Origin: Triplophysa rosa
Lineage: Eukaryota > Chordata > Actinopteri > Cypriniformes > Nemacheilidae
Assembly (NCBI RefSeq): GCF_024868665.1
Contig: NC_079891.1
Span: 22,444,946 to 22,508,945 of the forward strand
Reading direction: 5' to 3'
DNA length: 64,000 nt
The notes under the pieces were generated by a model. The model did not search any database. It was not told the DNA's origin and was given only the letters and a program-made list of their open reading frames with translations. Within the stretch, counting starts at the first letter, position 1, and each line of letters starts with the position of its first letter. Shown here in pieces: positions 44,183-56,954 of the stretch. The translations under genes were made by a program, and so were the position numbers.

Positions 44183-46185
44183 GGTAACACTTTATAATAC
44201 TGTTTCATACTTAATAGGAAGTTATGCAGAACAAATGGTTAGTGCTGCATTAACACTGTAGTCATACAGATAACTAATAAGGAAGAAAGATTAACTAACC
44301 AGTAGGTAACAGCATACTGATGTTTAAGGTAAGTAACAATTAGTTACTTATTACTTATTTAATACTCACTAATGACAACTAAATGCTGTATGTCTCCCGC
44401 AGAACTATACAATAACTAAGACTCATTTAAAATAACTATCTACTAACTACTTATTAACAGCTGCTAAAAATTATGTCAATTAAACTATTTATATATAATC
44501 TTGATTACTATTAAAAATACAGTTTTAACATATTTTGTTTACTTTCAGTTAACTTCATTATTTTATATCTCTAAACTATTGTCCAATATTGTCCTCATCA
44601 AGATTTTATTTTTCATAAAATATAAATGAAATAAATCGAATGAATCTTTCTCCTTTTTTCTATTTTATTTATTTTAAAAGAAAGAAACTTAAGAAATACA
44701 CCTCCTAATCACGGCATCATTAGCCAACTTACCTCACAAACATATCTGACATATCTTTCCTTGTTGCTTATTATGAGTCTTGTGGACAATAGCTGAATAG
44801 TTGTGTTTTCATTATTAACTATTAAGAAATTCTCTGTAACCCATTAGTAAAATCATAGTGACTTTTTAGTAATTACTCAGGTCTTATCACATCATTTAAT
44901 AACTATATGATCATAATTACTTATGATCCGGAACCGTATTATAAAGTGAAAAACATGATAACATTTGAATAATTACTCAGGTCTTACCATATTAGTATTA
45001 GGTAATTACTTATGATGGATTATAACAATTATAAAGTGAAAATCATGATAACCCGGTAATAAAAAAAGTAGTTCTGGGGTATATTCCAAGTATTACCAAT
45101 AAATAAAACAGTACTGTTGAAACAAAAGCTAGTGACTCAATTTACCACCCACACATACACACACACCTGAATAGAGCTGACTTTTATGGACACAATAGAT
45201 ACATTTTAATAAATACTAACAAAAACTTTACAGTTACACAATAGTCAATGCAATATATGAAATTGAATATGGTTTTATCGCAGAACTTAACATATCTGAC
45301 ACAAAATATTAACTGTAAATGCAGGTATCGGTTATTAGTTTCCAGTTGTTTCTGTGAATCACAGCGCCTTGTTTGCTTCTCTGTTCTGTAGCTTTAATCT
45401 GTTTGCATAAAGACATTAGCGATTGCATGTTGAATATATATCAATAAAGTAAACTGCACAACAGGTCTTTTTCATTTTAGATGCGCTTTAGCGTTTTAGC
45501 AGCATTCAATCTGAACACGCTGCTGCTTTGACTTCCGCATACGGTGATGTCATTTTCATGCCCCTCCCCCTTAAAGTAACAGTGCATTATTTGTAGTATT
45601 TTAGTACTGTAACGATTGATTGACAAGAAAAACTCAGTTTTACCACATAAACATTAGAGACAATACAGTGATTAAGAGGGGGATTCTTTTTTTTACTATT
45701 TTTGGTTGAAAGGCACAATAGATTGATTTGTTTTAAATCAATTAAAATTAAAATATCACAGTATTGAGATTTCTACGAAATTCCCAAAAGAATTTGTTAA
45801 AATTAATTTCAACTATTCATATAATTAATTCTAATACCAAATATCTATCTTTAATAGGCTGCTTACTGGCAAAATTATGTTTATCAACTCTTAATGAGTA
45901 GTTAATGGATAGTTATTTTAAATGAGTCTTAGTTATTGTATAGTTCTGCGGGAGACATACAACATTTAGTTGTCATTAATGACTATTAAATAAGTAATAA
46001 GTAACTAATTGTTACTTACTTTAAACTTCGGTATGCTGTTACCTACTGGTTAGTTAATCTTTCTTCCTTATTAGTTATCTGTATGACTACAGTGTTAATG
46101 CAGCACTAACCATTTGTTCTGCATTAGTTCCTGCATAACTACCTATTAAGTATGAAACAGTATTATAAAGTGTTACCGATAAAAG
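44175..46185. mobile_element. Long-TIR DNA transposon (44183-46177) in a SINE, 8-bp duplication
   Basis: GATAAAAG flanks both sides (44175-44182, 46178-46185). The ends start GGTAACACTTTATAATACTG. The inverted repeats run about 290 bp with high identity and one 13-bp indel (about 44226 versus 46120). The interior is AT-rich, with a roughly 95-bp motif duplicated (44870-44955 and 44968-45052), and encodes no transposase. Long TIRs suggest a Mutator-like group; hAT-like 8-bp duplication leaves the superfamily open. Confidence 0.85.
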
Positions 46186-46222
46186 TGTATGGCAACTTTA
46201 TAAATGCAAATAATGTAAATGG
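46178..46222 (+). mobile_element. SINE tail
   Basis: GATAAAAGTGTATGGCAACT...AATAATGTAAATGG is the expected continuation of the SINE at 44054-44182. Confidence 0.75.
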
Positions 46223-48565
46223 TCTATGTATGTATGTGAGTGTGTGTATATGCATTTTTTCTTTCTTCACTCCTTAATCTTCCAGTGTGTGTGCATGTGT
46301 GTTTGAGGGCAGAGGCTCTGTGAAAAGGAGGGAGTCCGAGAACGAGCAGAAGGAGAGAGCATTCTTTCCCGCTGAAGTCACTCTGTCTGTGGTGATGGGA
46401 GAGCAATGTTGTCCACACACACACACACACACAACCGTCTTTGCGTGTCAGTGTCTGAGTGTGTGGGAGGGAGTACACCACTGCAGGGGTTTGGGTAGAG
46501 ATAGAGAGGAATGATAGAGAGAGAGAACCACAACTAAGAGCAAAATGAGAGATAGTGGCAGAGAGAGGCTAAAACAAGTACAGGTGAGAAGACTGGAAAT
46601 AGAGGTGGACGAGGAAGAGCTGGGGACAGACCACAGAGTGAAAGAGTGAGAATGTGTTTTTGTTTTACAACAAGAAAAAGGTGATAAGACAGTCAACATA
46701 AATGAGGGTGATAGTGAGAAAATGAGAAATAACTAGACGTGATATTTAGAAAGTTGAAATAAATTCAGAGATTTCATTTTGTGGCACTAATTTTTCTTTC
46801 TGCAGGGATCTGAGTTCTTAAACTAAATATTAGATCCAAAAATCATATTTTAATACTTGGGTGAAAAGTTTAACTTCATACAAATTGTATAGATTTGGTT
46901 ACAGTACATCGTTTTGGTATTTTATGTGTTTCACTGTTTGGGTTTTTGTAATAGTATAATATGATTTGATATGGCTAGAAATATTAAATGGACAAATTAT
47001 GCATATTTTAACAACGCATTATATTCCAAAACACCTCCATAAAGATAATTTCACTTCTGAAATAAAAATGTTATCTCTATCTTGCTTTAGGAGTGCATGC
47101 ACATGAACGTTCAAATCTGAAGTCTCCACTGCATTTTCTTTTGTGTTTGTAATTAAGACCTTATCTTCCTGAAGCCCCATAATGCATTCAAAATCTAACA
47201 CGTCCCATAATGAGATGCTCATGATTAAATATTTATGTTACTTTTTTCAATCTCACAGCTTCATATTTAGATTCAACCCATCTCTGTACAGCAGGGAATT
47301 TCCAGGGTATGAAATTTCTCTTTTAGCTTCTAGCATAAATCTTGGCACAGAGACTAGACACATTGAGCCGGTTCAACAAAACCAGCACTTTTTTTATCCT
47401 GGACCCCTTCATTCTTATTTCTCATTGACTCCAAAAGTTTAGCATGTCTTCACCTTCCAAGTACATGATTTAGAGACTAGAAGAACAATGAAAAGCTGTT
47501 CTTCCAAGCATACAAGAGAAATGAGAGGTTTGGGTGATAAGGCCTTCCAGGAAACCGCCTCACCTCTCCCTCTCTCTCTTCCTACTGTCCACTGCCAGGA
47601 CGTCCCTGGGCCTTCAAACGTCAGGCCGCGGCAAGGCGCTCAAGCGCTGTCTATAATTGCTTTGGTCTAGACACTGTCTGGTATGGGAAACAGACACGCA
47701 CATTGAGCATGGGGGGAGAGTTGGTCGGAGGGGACCAAGATAGAATGCAATGGGATTAAAATGCATTGCAAACGCCTTGATCCCTCTAGTGAAATAAAGG
47801 ATGTCAGAGCCTGATTGCAGTGGGTGGATGATTTACAGTATGGTAGCTGTATTAGATGGACATGTTTCGGCCTGCTTTGATTCTAATGTGGTCTGGGAAG
47901 CAGATGAAATCCATTTTCTGGCTTGTTGACCTTAAACCAGCATTGTTTTCACCCTTATAATATTGGTGTGGGAATTGAGTGGAGAATAATGGCTTTTGAT
48001 CAGTCTACTGCAGTATTTTTATGGCTTCACAGTGTTTATTTCCACTAGTCATGGTAACTCTTATTAATGACTCTCTGTTCTATTCTCAGATGTACACCAA
48101 CATTATGGGTTTTGACTTACAAAACTTCTAATTGATGACATTTAACGTAATCAGCAATTGTTTAGATATACCAACTTTTCCCTATGCCACTTTTTGGTCA
48201 AATAATATGACCAACCAACAAAACAATCCAAGAACCGACCAATCAATAGCCGTCTTTTAAAATATATTGATCATAAATAGTAAAATACAGTCGTTGACTC
48301 GTTGTATAATATACTGTATGTATGTTGTAAGATGTATAAATAATACATTTCTTCAGTTTTTTTTACAAGTACAACATACACACATACGTTCTACCCTAAA
48401 AAACCTAGCATCTTTACAAATTTGAAAATATTTAATATAATTTTTGTGTTTGTTTGTCTGTTTTTACAAATGAGGAATGAGTAAGTGGGTTTGTACACGG
48501 ATTTGTCCGGATTTGCTCACTTTTCGGTACAAATTTGGGTACATATAAAGCTTCAGAAAAAAAAA
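46223..48565. other. Spacer with microsatellites
   Basis: (CA)n at 46415-46433; GA-rich 46490-46730. A good acceptor-like tract (ACTTTTTTCAATCTCACAG, near 47260) is followed by an open frame containing FIFRFN, but homology beyond that is lacking. No gene is supported. Confidence 0.4.
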
Positions 48566-49789
48566 TTGAGATGCACCGATTGCAATTTTCTTTGCCGATT
48601 CCGATTTCTGATTTTATTACAAGTGAAACCTGCCGATTCCGATTTTTGCCGATTCCGATTTTCTATCCACAAACTATAATTGACAGTATATAAAACCATA
48701 TTAACTTTTCTTCAATACACATTTTTTTTATTTTCATTGAATAAATGATTGAACATTACAATTTCCCCAAATTTCCCTATATGCAGTTCTCCAAGCTGCA
48801 TTAAATTACAGAATCTTTTCTTTCCCAAACAACTCTTAAATTGAATAACTCTGTGACTGAAAAGAAGTACAAATAATAAAATATAACTAAACATGTCACT
48901 TAATTTACCTTTTTCATTTTTGTACTCATCTCACAAAAGTCTAAGATAACAATAAAATACTTCAACTTTATTCTCGTCTGTTTCCGTTTATGAAACTAAC
49001 ATTGCTTTATTTCATTTTTTCTGAAATGTAAAATAAATTGTCTTTATCTTGTGTCTGTATAGATTAAAAGAAGTGGGTTGATTTTTGCTGCAACTTTAAT
49101 AAAAAAGTAACAAAATCTTATGAGTGAATTCTACTCTAAAGATTTATATGTATTTGCAGTTTTTTGTGTTAGTAAAGAACTCAATCAGATATATATCACA
49201 TATATTGGTTGATTTATTCGTTTTTTTATATTTTGGATTTTTAAAAACAAGTAGAAGTCGTGTTGAATGTCATTTTACCTAGGTGTAATGATCACAGTTT
49301 TAATGTAAGACAAGGAATCAGGTTGAATGGAATTTACGTTTGTTTTACACAGAGTGAACGACTTCAATATGAGTTTAGCATGTGTCAGAGTTTAGCATGA
49401 TGCTAATAGCATCACTGTTAGCATACATACCCCATGTAGACGGAGCAGCGAGAGATGAACTACAGTCTGTACAGTACATGATGCGTGTGCACGCGCGTGC
49501 AGTCAGCGGATATGAGAGATGCGCGTCAGACAGCAGAGACTCGCGGTCCGGTGGACCCACATGCGAGTATAAACGAGCCGTGAAAGACAGGCTGTGCGCG
49601 CGCACGTTTACATGTTTACTTGCGGCTAAAGTGTACTGACGGCTGTGACGTTCTTGCCCGTATCACGGGAAACAGAAGATCGGCTTGGAATCGGCGAGAC
49701 GTGAGACTGACCGGCCGGTCACCGGTCGGGCCGATCATACGCAAAACCGGCCGATTCCGATCTCTTGCCGGTCAATCGTTGCACCTCTA
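48566..49789. mobile_element. Non-autonomous hAT-like element (TAGAG.TGCA.CGATTG)
   Basis: The left end TTGAGATGCACCGATTG and, reversed, right end TAGAGGTGCAACGATTG match well. Subterminal GCCGATTCCGATT repeats occur at both ends (48594-48660 and 49750-49765). A CpG-rich part lies at 49480-49760. The 8-bp duplication is not clear. No transposase. Confidence 0.75.
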
Positions 49790-50822
49790 CTATATAGAAA
49801 CAAATATTTTTATTAGAAAATTGAAATGGGACAAACAGGAATGTTTGCAGATTTTGAATAAAATATCATTTTACACAATACATGCATTTTACACAAATTT
49901 AAGGATCACTTCAAAAATGAAAATATGATGGAATAAGCTTGATTTGGGGGGGGGGTGTTGGGGGATTTTTGCTTCTTCTCTTTTCGTAGTGTATTCCCCT
50001 TTCTCTCTTTTTCTAGAAAGGAAGAAAGTCAGAATCGAGCATTGTTCAAGAAGCCCATCTATTCCATATTAAGTTCAAAATGTTTACACTGTCACTGCAT
50101 TTCCCCATGAGTGCACACTGTTTATTTTTGGTTGTGCAAGTCCTTTGAAATTTGCGAGTCCCACCAGAATGTAACAGCGTTCTTGAACTACTGAGTGGGC
50201 AGGAGTGGGAAGGGTGTGGTGAAGTCATAGTGCATAGTGTGTGTTGTGCAGTTTAGAACTGAATTAAGAATGCCTTTTAAGTTTCTAATTCAGTTAAGAA
50301 TTAGAATTAAAGTAGCGATAAACTGTAGAATGAACACTACTTTGCAGAATGCCATTATCTGTTGCATTTCACTGAATTATAATTCAGTATGGTCTACATA
50401 ATGTCATTCAAATTACAGTTTATTTTCTTACCGAGTGCGACTGATTCTTAAATTCTGGTGTGACGTGTGGTATTAAAGATTGTGTTCTGGTGTGAAGTGT
50501 ACCTGTATTTATAAATGTCATTACCAAGACCAACTGAACCAAATGGTCAGTTTATTTATTTGTGGTGGTCTATTATTTGCACAGATGTTGATTATGTAAT
50601 GGAAGGATGTGAGAATGTCAGAGCATAAATAAGTCTGGTCCACATTGCAACTTATTCTGGCCAAGAACCACCCACTTACACCACCGTACCATTTAGGGAT
50701 GGGAAAATATCACAGTGTATCAATTATAGCAAAATAATAGACCAGTTCTGAAAATTTAATTCAAAATATGCAGTCTCTACAAGAAGAACCATTACAACTT
50801 GACATTTGACCAAAAATAAGTA
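49790..50822. other. Unassigned spacer
   Basis: No gene. 50696-50745 (GGGATGGGAAAATATCACAG) may be an eroded hAT end. Confidence 0.35.
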
Positions 50823-50985
50823 TTATTTTACATTTGGGAAATTTGACAAAGGCATTATCCAAAGCAACATAAAGTGCTATTACATACATTTTATAAACAC
50901 GTGCACTCTCTGGAAATCAAACCCATGACCTTGCCATTGCAGGTTCTATTCTTCACCAGTAAAACTAGAGGAAAGGTAGTTAAGG
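50823..50985 (-). mobile_element. Degenerate tRNA-derived SINE
   Basis: On the minus strand: CAATGGCAAGGTCATGGGTT, TTGATTTCC (box B-like), then TTGCTTTGGATAATGCCTTT. It is diverged but keeps the same order as 40721-40882. Confidence 0.65.
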
Positions 50986-51699
50986 CCTTAGTAAAAACCT
51001 AAAAACTATTATTTGGTCAAGGCATGCGGGTCTGTTTATATGGCATTTCATACACAAAAGTAATTCAAAGTCCAAATAAAAAAGAATGCAAAATGAAAAA
51101 AATCTGTATTAAATTAATTCATGAAAATAATTGGCTTTTCAGAACAGTTTGGGGTTTTTTGTAATAAAAACCTGAGCACTCCTGTAAGTTATGTTTCAAC
51201 GAGACAATCCGATTGGAGCTTGCCATTTTTACAAGCTCCTATTAGTTTTATTTGTAATACTGTGTGCATCAGACGCTCAGTAAATAGATTGTGGGCAGAT
51301 CATCTGAGACTGAGACTAGGTGTGTGGTTAATAAAATATAATTTATTCACCACTGAATCATCAATCACAAATAACCAATGAAATATGTCTAACCGCGGTG
51401 TATGTAGAGTTTCGTGTGTGCCTAACTTAGTCTTTTGACATAATAACTGGCTTTGCAGACACTACTTTCTTTATTCTTATTTCGATCTTTCTTTTTCTCC
51501 CTTCTTTCCCGTTGCCATAATCATAATGCCATAATTGTTTCTCTACAATCGACTACACACGTGAACCGAAACAACCGCACTCCTCCATGCCCAAAACCAG
51601 CCAGGCAACTTCTGTTGCTCGCACCTCACCAAATGGACTCATGCTGAAGATGCACGTACACACCTATACGCGGCGACTTTAAATAGGCCAGATTCAAAC
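50986..51699. other. Unassigned spacer
   Basis: No recognised gene or repeat. Confidence 0.4.
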
Positions 51700-52330
51700 A
51701 AGCTCCCGTGGCCCTCAGCTAGCCTCCCAGAACGCTTTTTATTTCATAGACGCAGGGATGGGAGAAAAAGGAGGGAAAAATGAAGCTGGCAAGGAGGAGG
51801 GGGCCGTTGCGGGGGAGGGACAGAGGGGGCGTGGGGAGGATGGGGTGTTAGGCAGCATTGTAATGATGGAGAGCAACTCGATACTCTTGCATGCTGAATA
51901 TTCCCCTGGAGGGCTTTTTCCATTACCCGAGCACAGCAGAATGGTGGTGTCGTTTAGTTTAGCCCAAGCTGCCTAACGCTCTCTCAAGCTCCCCCCTCCC
52001 GTTCTCTCACCCTATCTGTTCCCCTGCCGCCCCTCCTCTCTCTGCTTGCTCCCTCTCTCGCGCTCTCTCGCCGCTCTGTGTTTTTCCATAGGCACATTGT
52101 GCAAATGTAACCTTTCAGTAAGCCCCTCCCCTCCAGGAAGTTGGCTGGCCCCTTTGCTGCCAGGAAATATGAAAACCTGGCAGGATGCCCATTTAATCTC
52201 CACACAGAGAGAGAGACGGCAAAACAGAGTTGAGAGGGAAATGTTACTGTTTGACTCACCACAATGGAGAAGGGAGGGGGAGAGAGGACAATTTCACTTT
52301 CGGAGATTCACATTAACTAGATAACTTAAA
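51700..52330. promoter_or_regulatory. Conserved-looking / promoter-like block
   Basis: This is the least AT-biased non-repeat stretch of the right half. It has a purine block, then a mixed part (51860-51975, CTTGCATGCTGAATATTCCC, GAGCACAGCAGAATGG), then a CT-rich part and TGGCTGGCCCCTTTGCTGCC. No reading frame is convincing. Texture suggests an enhancer or an untranslated first exon; unproven. Confidence 0.3.
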
Positions 52331-53681
52331 TGAGAACGCTAAATCAGTATAAACAGATTTAGGAAACATTATCAGGAACCATTTCCGACACAAACACGCT
52401 GGCCTTGCTACACCCTTAAGAGTCAATCAACAGAATTAGCGTGTCTCACCCTGCACGGAAGGTGATCTGGTTTGCCGGTGTAGCCTAGTTGACTTATGAC
52501 AAGTAGATCGCTCCATACCACTTTTTGTGAAAGGTAGAATGAATCTTATGTAATGGCCTACGTCATTCTGTTTCTGGTAAACAAGAGCTGCGCTGCTGTA
52601 GAGCTAAAGATGTTTTCACAGCACACGATAATGCGAACTCTAACAGAAACTGTTTTGCCTACAGTACACAACCGTCTGGTTGTTCCTTATGACTTTGTTG
52701 CCTTTAGGAGTTCATCTTCGAAAACAGAGAAACATGGAGTGAGGGTTGAGCTGACATTCTATTTTAAGGCTTGTGCTCATAAAGTTCCTCGGTTTAATGG
52801 AGGAGAAAATACTTGTGACCCCTGTTTTTGAACCAAACAGTGTCCTTGAGTAGGTCAAAAACTCTTTACATTTATACAGAATTAATCAAAGTTTAATGGA
52901 ACTAGCTGTACCCCTACCCAAACGGTGGAGCGTTTCAGCTGGTTAATTGGAAAAGTTCAAGGTTGTCCACAACGTGGTGAGACAATGAATGCGATAGCGA
53001 TCTACTCTGTGATAAAAGCGTGAGTAGGCTCCAGAGTCCTGCTGAGGCAGATGAGCTTGACTCACCTCCGCTCTCTGCCCTATCTCCTCTGCGATTTCCA
53101 GTCAGTGAACTCAGCCCCATGTACTTTTTATGGGCCAAATAATCCACTTCATCTCTTCCTGTGCTAGCAGCATTGAGGACCTTGCTAGGGCTGGGTCAAG
53201 CATACTGGGAAGTGCCCTAACTAACAGTGCCACCTGATGGGTGATGGTTGCTACTGCGACGATCACATGTCAGTCTGTTGGAACTGGAGCACCACCAGAG
53301 GCTAATTGCCACAAGAACACAATTGAGATTTCACTAGACTTAACCTTTATACTTCACAGTAGGCAACTACATGTCATCAAATGTATTCAACTTTTTTGTC
53401 TTTTTGACGTTTGGTTTTTTATAATTTTTTAGAATAGCAGCAGTATTTTGTGATTCACAGACTGTGGAGATTTTTGTATTCTAAAACGGATCAGCCAAAT
53501 AGATGGCAAGCCAATTTTAAGGAAACAAGAGCCCGTTTACTCATTTTCTGACACAAATAGACAAAGGCAATTGTTAGATATATATTCTTTACTGTATTTA
53601 TCTTATTTTCTGCATTTGGTCAACTTCCTGGAAGTATTTCCTTAGTTATGACGCACTTTCCTCTTTATTGCTGTCGAATAG
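52331..53681. other. Spacer before the candidate exon
   Basis: No further exon is supported; the 92-residue frame at 52553-52831 lacks splice or domain support. Confidence 0.4.
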
Positions 53682-53780
53682 GGGGAAATGGTGGGTGGAG
53701 GAGAGAACTCATGGAAGGAGATGACTGTTTTCCTGGCTCACATTTCCAGATTCCATGACTATTATGTGGCGGGAGAGAAG
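53682..53780 (+). CDS. Candidate coding exon (99 bp, phase 0-0)
   Basis: A pyrimidine tract (CACTTTCCTCTTTATTGCTG) and AATAG| precede it; GAGAAG|GTTAGT follows. The interval is exactly 33 codons, open in the phase that splices cleanly on both sides, and reads ...SWKEMTVFLAHISRFHDYY.... The peptide looks protein-like, but I do not recognise the gene. Chance is a real alternative: a 99-nt open stretch between splice-like sites is expected now and then in 64 kb. Confidence 0.3.
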
Positions 53781-54534
53781 GTTAGTCTCAGAACAATAGG
53801 TGACATGAACGTATGCTTGCAAAATAAAGCAGCTATGTCCTTATCACTAAACCTTCTGTCGACTTAGTAAATCTCTGCATTAAGATCAGACATAGAAAGC
53901 TACACATGGCTATATTATTATATTTAGAATGCTTTCATATATTTCTGTACCAGTTATGATGGTTAATTTTGGTCTCTATTTAGTCTTCTTGAGAGATCAT
54001 TGTTTTTGTGCTAAAGAGCTCAGGCACATTTTCAAATGATTATACCTTATGCAATACAGAATCAAACAGCAAGACTAGCAAAGTGAATTTGCTATTGATA
54101 TAATATTGCCGTGAATGGTTATTTCCTGTAGTGTAGAAAAAGATGCTTTCATTGAATTCTTGAGGTCATTTCTTTCGTGGAATAGAGTGAAGACCTCCTT
54201 TTTCCTATATATCTCCAGTCATCTCATTTGTAGAATACGATAAATACCATGTCTCTCGTAAAACAAGGTGATTTCTTCTGCAGCCTTATGTGCCTGTAAG
54301 ACATTTGTTTTATAGAGGTAGATGTCAGAAGTTGTTAATCTTTATTCTTAGTTAGCCATGAGATCAACTCCCCTCCTTGGAATTTGGTTATTGGATTACC
54401 ATATTGGAATTTAAGGGTCTAATGGACACACAGGATTTCACTACATTGGTGAGGACATTTCGTAAATTTCCAAGCAAAACAAAAATGTTGTTTTCAAACT
54501 AGTTGGTTTTAGTTGTTGGTTTTTTACTAGGTCT
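53781..54534. other. Unassigned spacer
   Basis: AT-rich, no gene recognised. Confidence 0.4.
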
Positions 54535-54701
54535 TAAAGGGACAGTTCACCCAAAAATAAAAATGGTTTCCAAGAAGTGTTTGGTTACAGGCATTCATCC
54601 AAATATCTTTCTATGTGTTCATCAGAACAAAGACATTTATACAGATTTGTAACAACTTAAGGGTGAGTAAATGATGACACAATTGTCAATTTTGGGTGAT
54701 A
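54535..54701. mobile_element. Angel-type MITE, internally deleted
   Basis: TAAAGGGACAGTTCACCCAA at the left, then directly the right half (ATTCATCCAAATATCTTTCT ... GGGTGAGTAAATGATGAC). Confidence 0.85.
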
Positions 54702-54750
54702 GTAATAGTGTAGTATGTTCATTTGTAGTTAAGGGACAGTTCAAATGTCC

Positions 54751-54996
54751 TTGTAGGATGTTGGGTTTCCGTGTTTTCAGGGACTTTGTATAGACATAAT
54801 GCTTTTATATCGTATCCTCTAACCCTACCTTACCCTCACACAACCCTTTATGCATTTTTACATTTTCAAATAAACGCCATTTATTTAGAGTTAAATGTTT
54901 TTTCTCATGGGGACAAAACATTTCTCCACAAGGTCAAAAATGACTTGTATCCCTTTTTTTGAGATATTTTGTTCCCACTTTGGAGGGTATACCAGG
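54751..54996 (+). mobile_element. Teleost repeat associated with a CA microsatellite
   Basis: GACTTTGTATAGACATAATG, CATTTTTACATTTTCAAATA, CTCATGGGGACAAAACATTT and TTTGGAGGGTATACCAGG occur in this order. I know the series as a widespread fish repeat that often ends in a CA array, as here. Confidence 0.65.
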
Positions 54997-55004
54997 ACCA
55001 CACG

Positions 55005-55037
<33 letters not shown>

Positions 55038-55105
55038 GCACACGCGCACACGCACACACGCACACACGCACACATGCACACACACACACACACACACACA
55101 CAGAT
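54997..55105. repeat. (CA)n with CG steps, about 109 bp
   Basis: Nearly pure alternating pyrimidine-purine, CACACA mixed with CGCACACGCG. Such tracts can adopt Z-DNA. Confidence 0.95.
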
Positions 55106-56954
55106 GGCTAAAACAAACCCAGGTGCTATGAGGTAGGTTCCAGTAAGTTTTTTTTTCTCCATTTGGGAGAGCAAGCGGGGATCCCCTTTTGCGAGTGGTA
55201 TAGTGTAAACATCCCCTTCACCTCACCATGTCGCTCTTGTCATCATGACCCTAAAACACCCTCATACCACATCCCACAGCCACACATGCCTGGTGAAGAC
55301 CCTTATCTTACCACACCCCCACTAAAGCAAGGATATATAGCAACCCCCGCAGTGCCCTGACAGCCACCTTAAAAGGCGGAGGCTGGGAGGCCCTGTGGCT
55401 GGTGCGAAGGAGGTTCCGAGGGGAGAGAGAGAGAAAGAGAAAGAGGGGGGTTGAGAGTTTCCATTTAAATTCCTGCTTTGTTCCCGTGCTCCCACCAACC
55501 CCCTTTACTAGTCCTGCTCCTTCTGTTTCTCTTTCTGAAACTGCTTTTCCCAGCCGGGTGAGATTTGGACAGAAACTGGCAAGTTGGGAAGTAAGAGTGT
55601 GTGAAGAGGTGCGAAGGCTTCGGCTTCATTGAGGTTACTGCTTCCTGTTTGACTCCAAAATATAACCACTGTTTCTGTGTTTTTTCTCTGTGGGTTTTCC
55701 CTTAAATAGTGATGCTGCCCAGGGGCCACAGTTGGACAGGACCACCTATTTAAAAAGTATGGGACAGCCTCGTGCCCTCAAACCATTATGAGCCAATTAT
55801 ATTATTGTTAAATTTGGTTATCTACAGCGTTTGCTGAATAAAAGCTGCATTAAATGGCAAATACATCAATTGTTTACAGAGACCTTTAATTCCCCACATT
55901 GGGAAATATATTGTGCTGAGATGTTGATTATTTTGTGTATGTTAATTGACATAACAGAGCTCCAGTGTAAAGATGTATAGGATCCTTTGGCCAAGTGTTT
56001 ACAACTTGGTTAAAATATCAGCTTACTTTTCATTAGTTGGCTGTAGTCCCAAATTTGCACTTTTTAATTGATAGAAATCTGGAAGAACATAAAATATTTA
56101 AGCACAAAGAGGAAAGTTAAGTTTTAATCTTCTGTTTCCATTAACAATATCATATACAGTACACTGAATTAACACACACTTATGTATGACATTCATTTTT
56201 AACGCTATATATATTTTATGCTCTATAATTTCCACATACAATATAAGACTATATTTTAACATTAAATTATTAAATAATGGAATCTCTACAGTTTCATTAC
56301 AAAGAAACACTGATAAACATGCAGTTATAATTGGAGAGCAAGGTACTTTGCTGATTTAGTTTAGATTTGTGGGTCTTCTACTGATTTCAATCCAGTGTAA
56401 AAAAATGAAAAACAATTGGTAACTTTATAATAAGGTTCCATCTGTAAACATCAGTTAATTATATTAATTATCAATTGACAGTACTTCTACAGTTTGTTAA
56501 TAATGTTAGAATTAATTAGATTTACCATAGTGTGTATTAGCATGCTAGCCTGTTAGCAAGCCTTTCAAATAGTCACTTCTCTTCGAGTTAGCAACATTCA
56601 AGCCTCTGAGGGTACCTCAACCACATGCAGCTCCTCAGTGTTTCTCATGGGCATTTTAAAATCTTTGAGTGTCACTTCATTGTTTACCACCTCAGAGACT
56701 GTTATACATTGAAGATCACTGTGAGGAGTCATGACGTGAACAGAAACAAGCAATCAAATCCAACAGATTAAAATGTTCAACTATGTAGTTTGTCGAAATT
56801 CATGAGTGTTTTTAACTCTCAGAGACAGATGTCATGTCACATGAATTGTGACACATGTCTATTGGATCTCTTCAAAAACAGTGATGGAGGAATTTATTTC
56901 TTAGCATTAGATGTAGCATTAGAAGAGGCTGTCTGTTTCTGAAATGTACACATA
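55106..56954. other. Spacer without recognised genes
   Basis: 55380-55640 is GC-richer, but its open frame (55402-55632) has no domain. Confidence 0.4.

Noticed and set aside
47182..47442. Kinesin FHA-like exon (FIFRFN after a strong acceptor)
   Set aside because: Only four residues (FRFN) match; the sequence after it diverges completely and no donor is convincing.
54891..55174. His/Thr- and Cys/Val-rich frames
   Set aside because: Translations of the CA/CG microsatellite.
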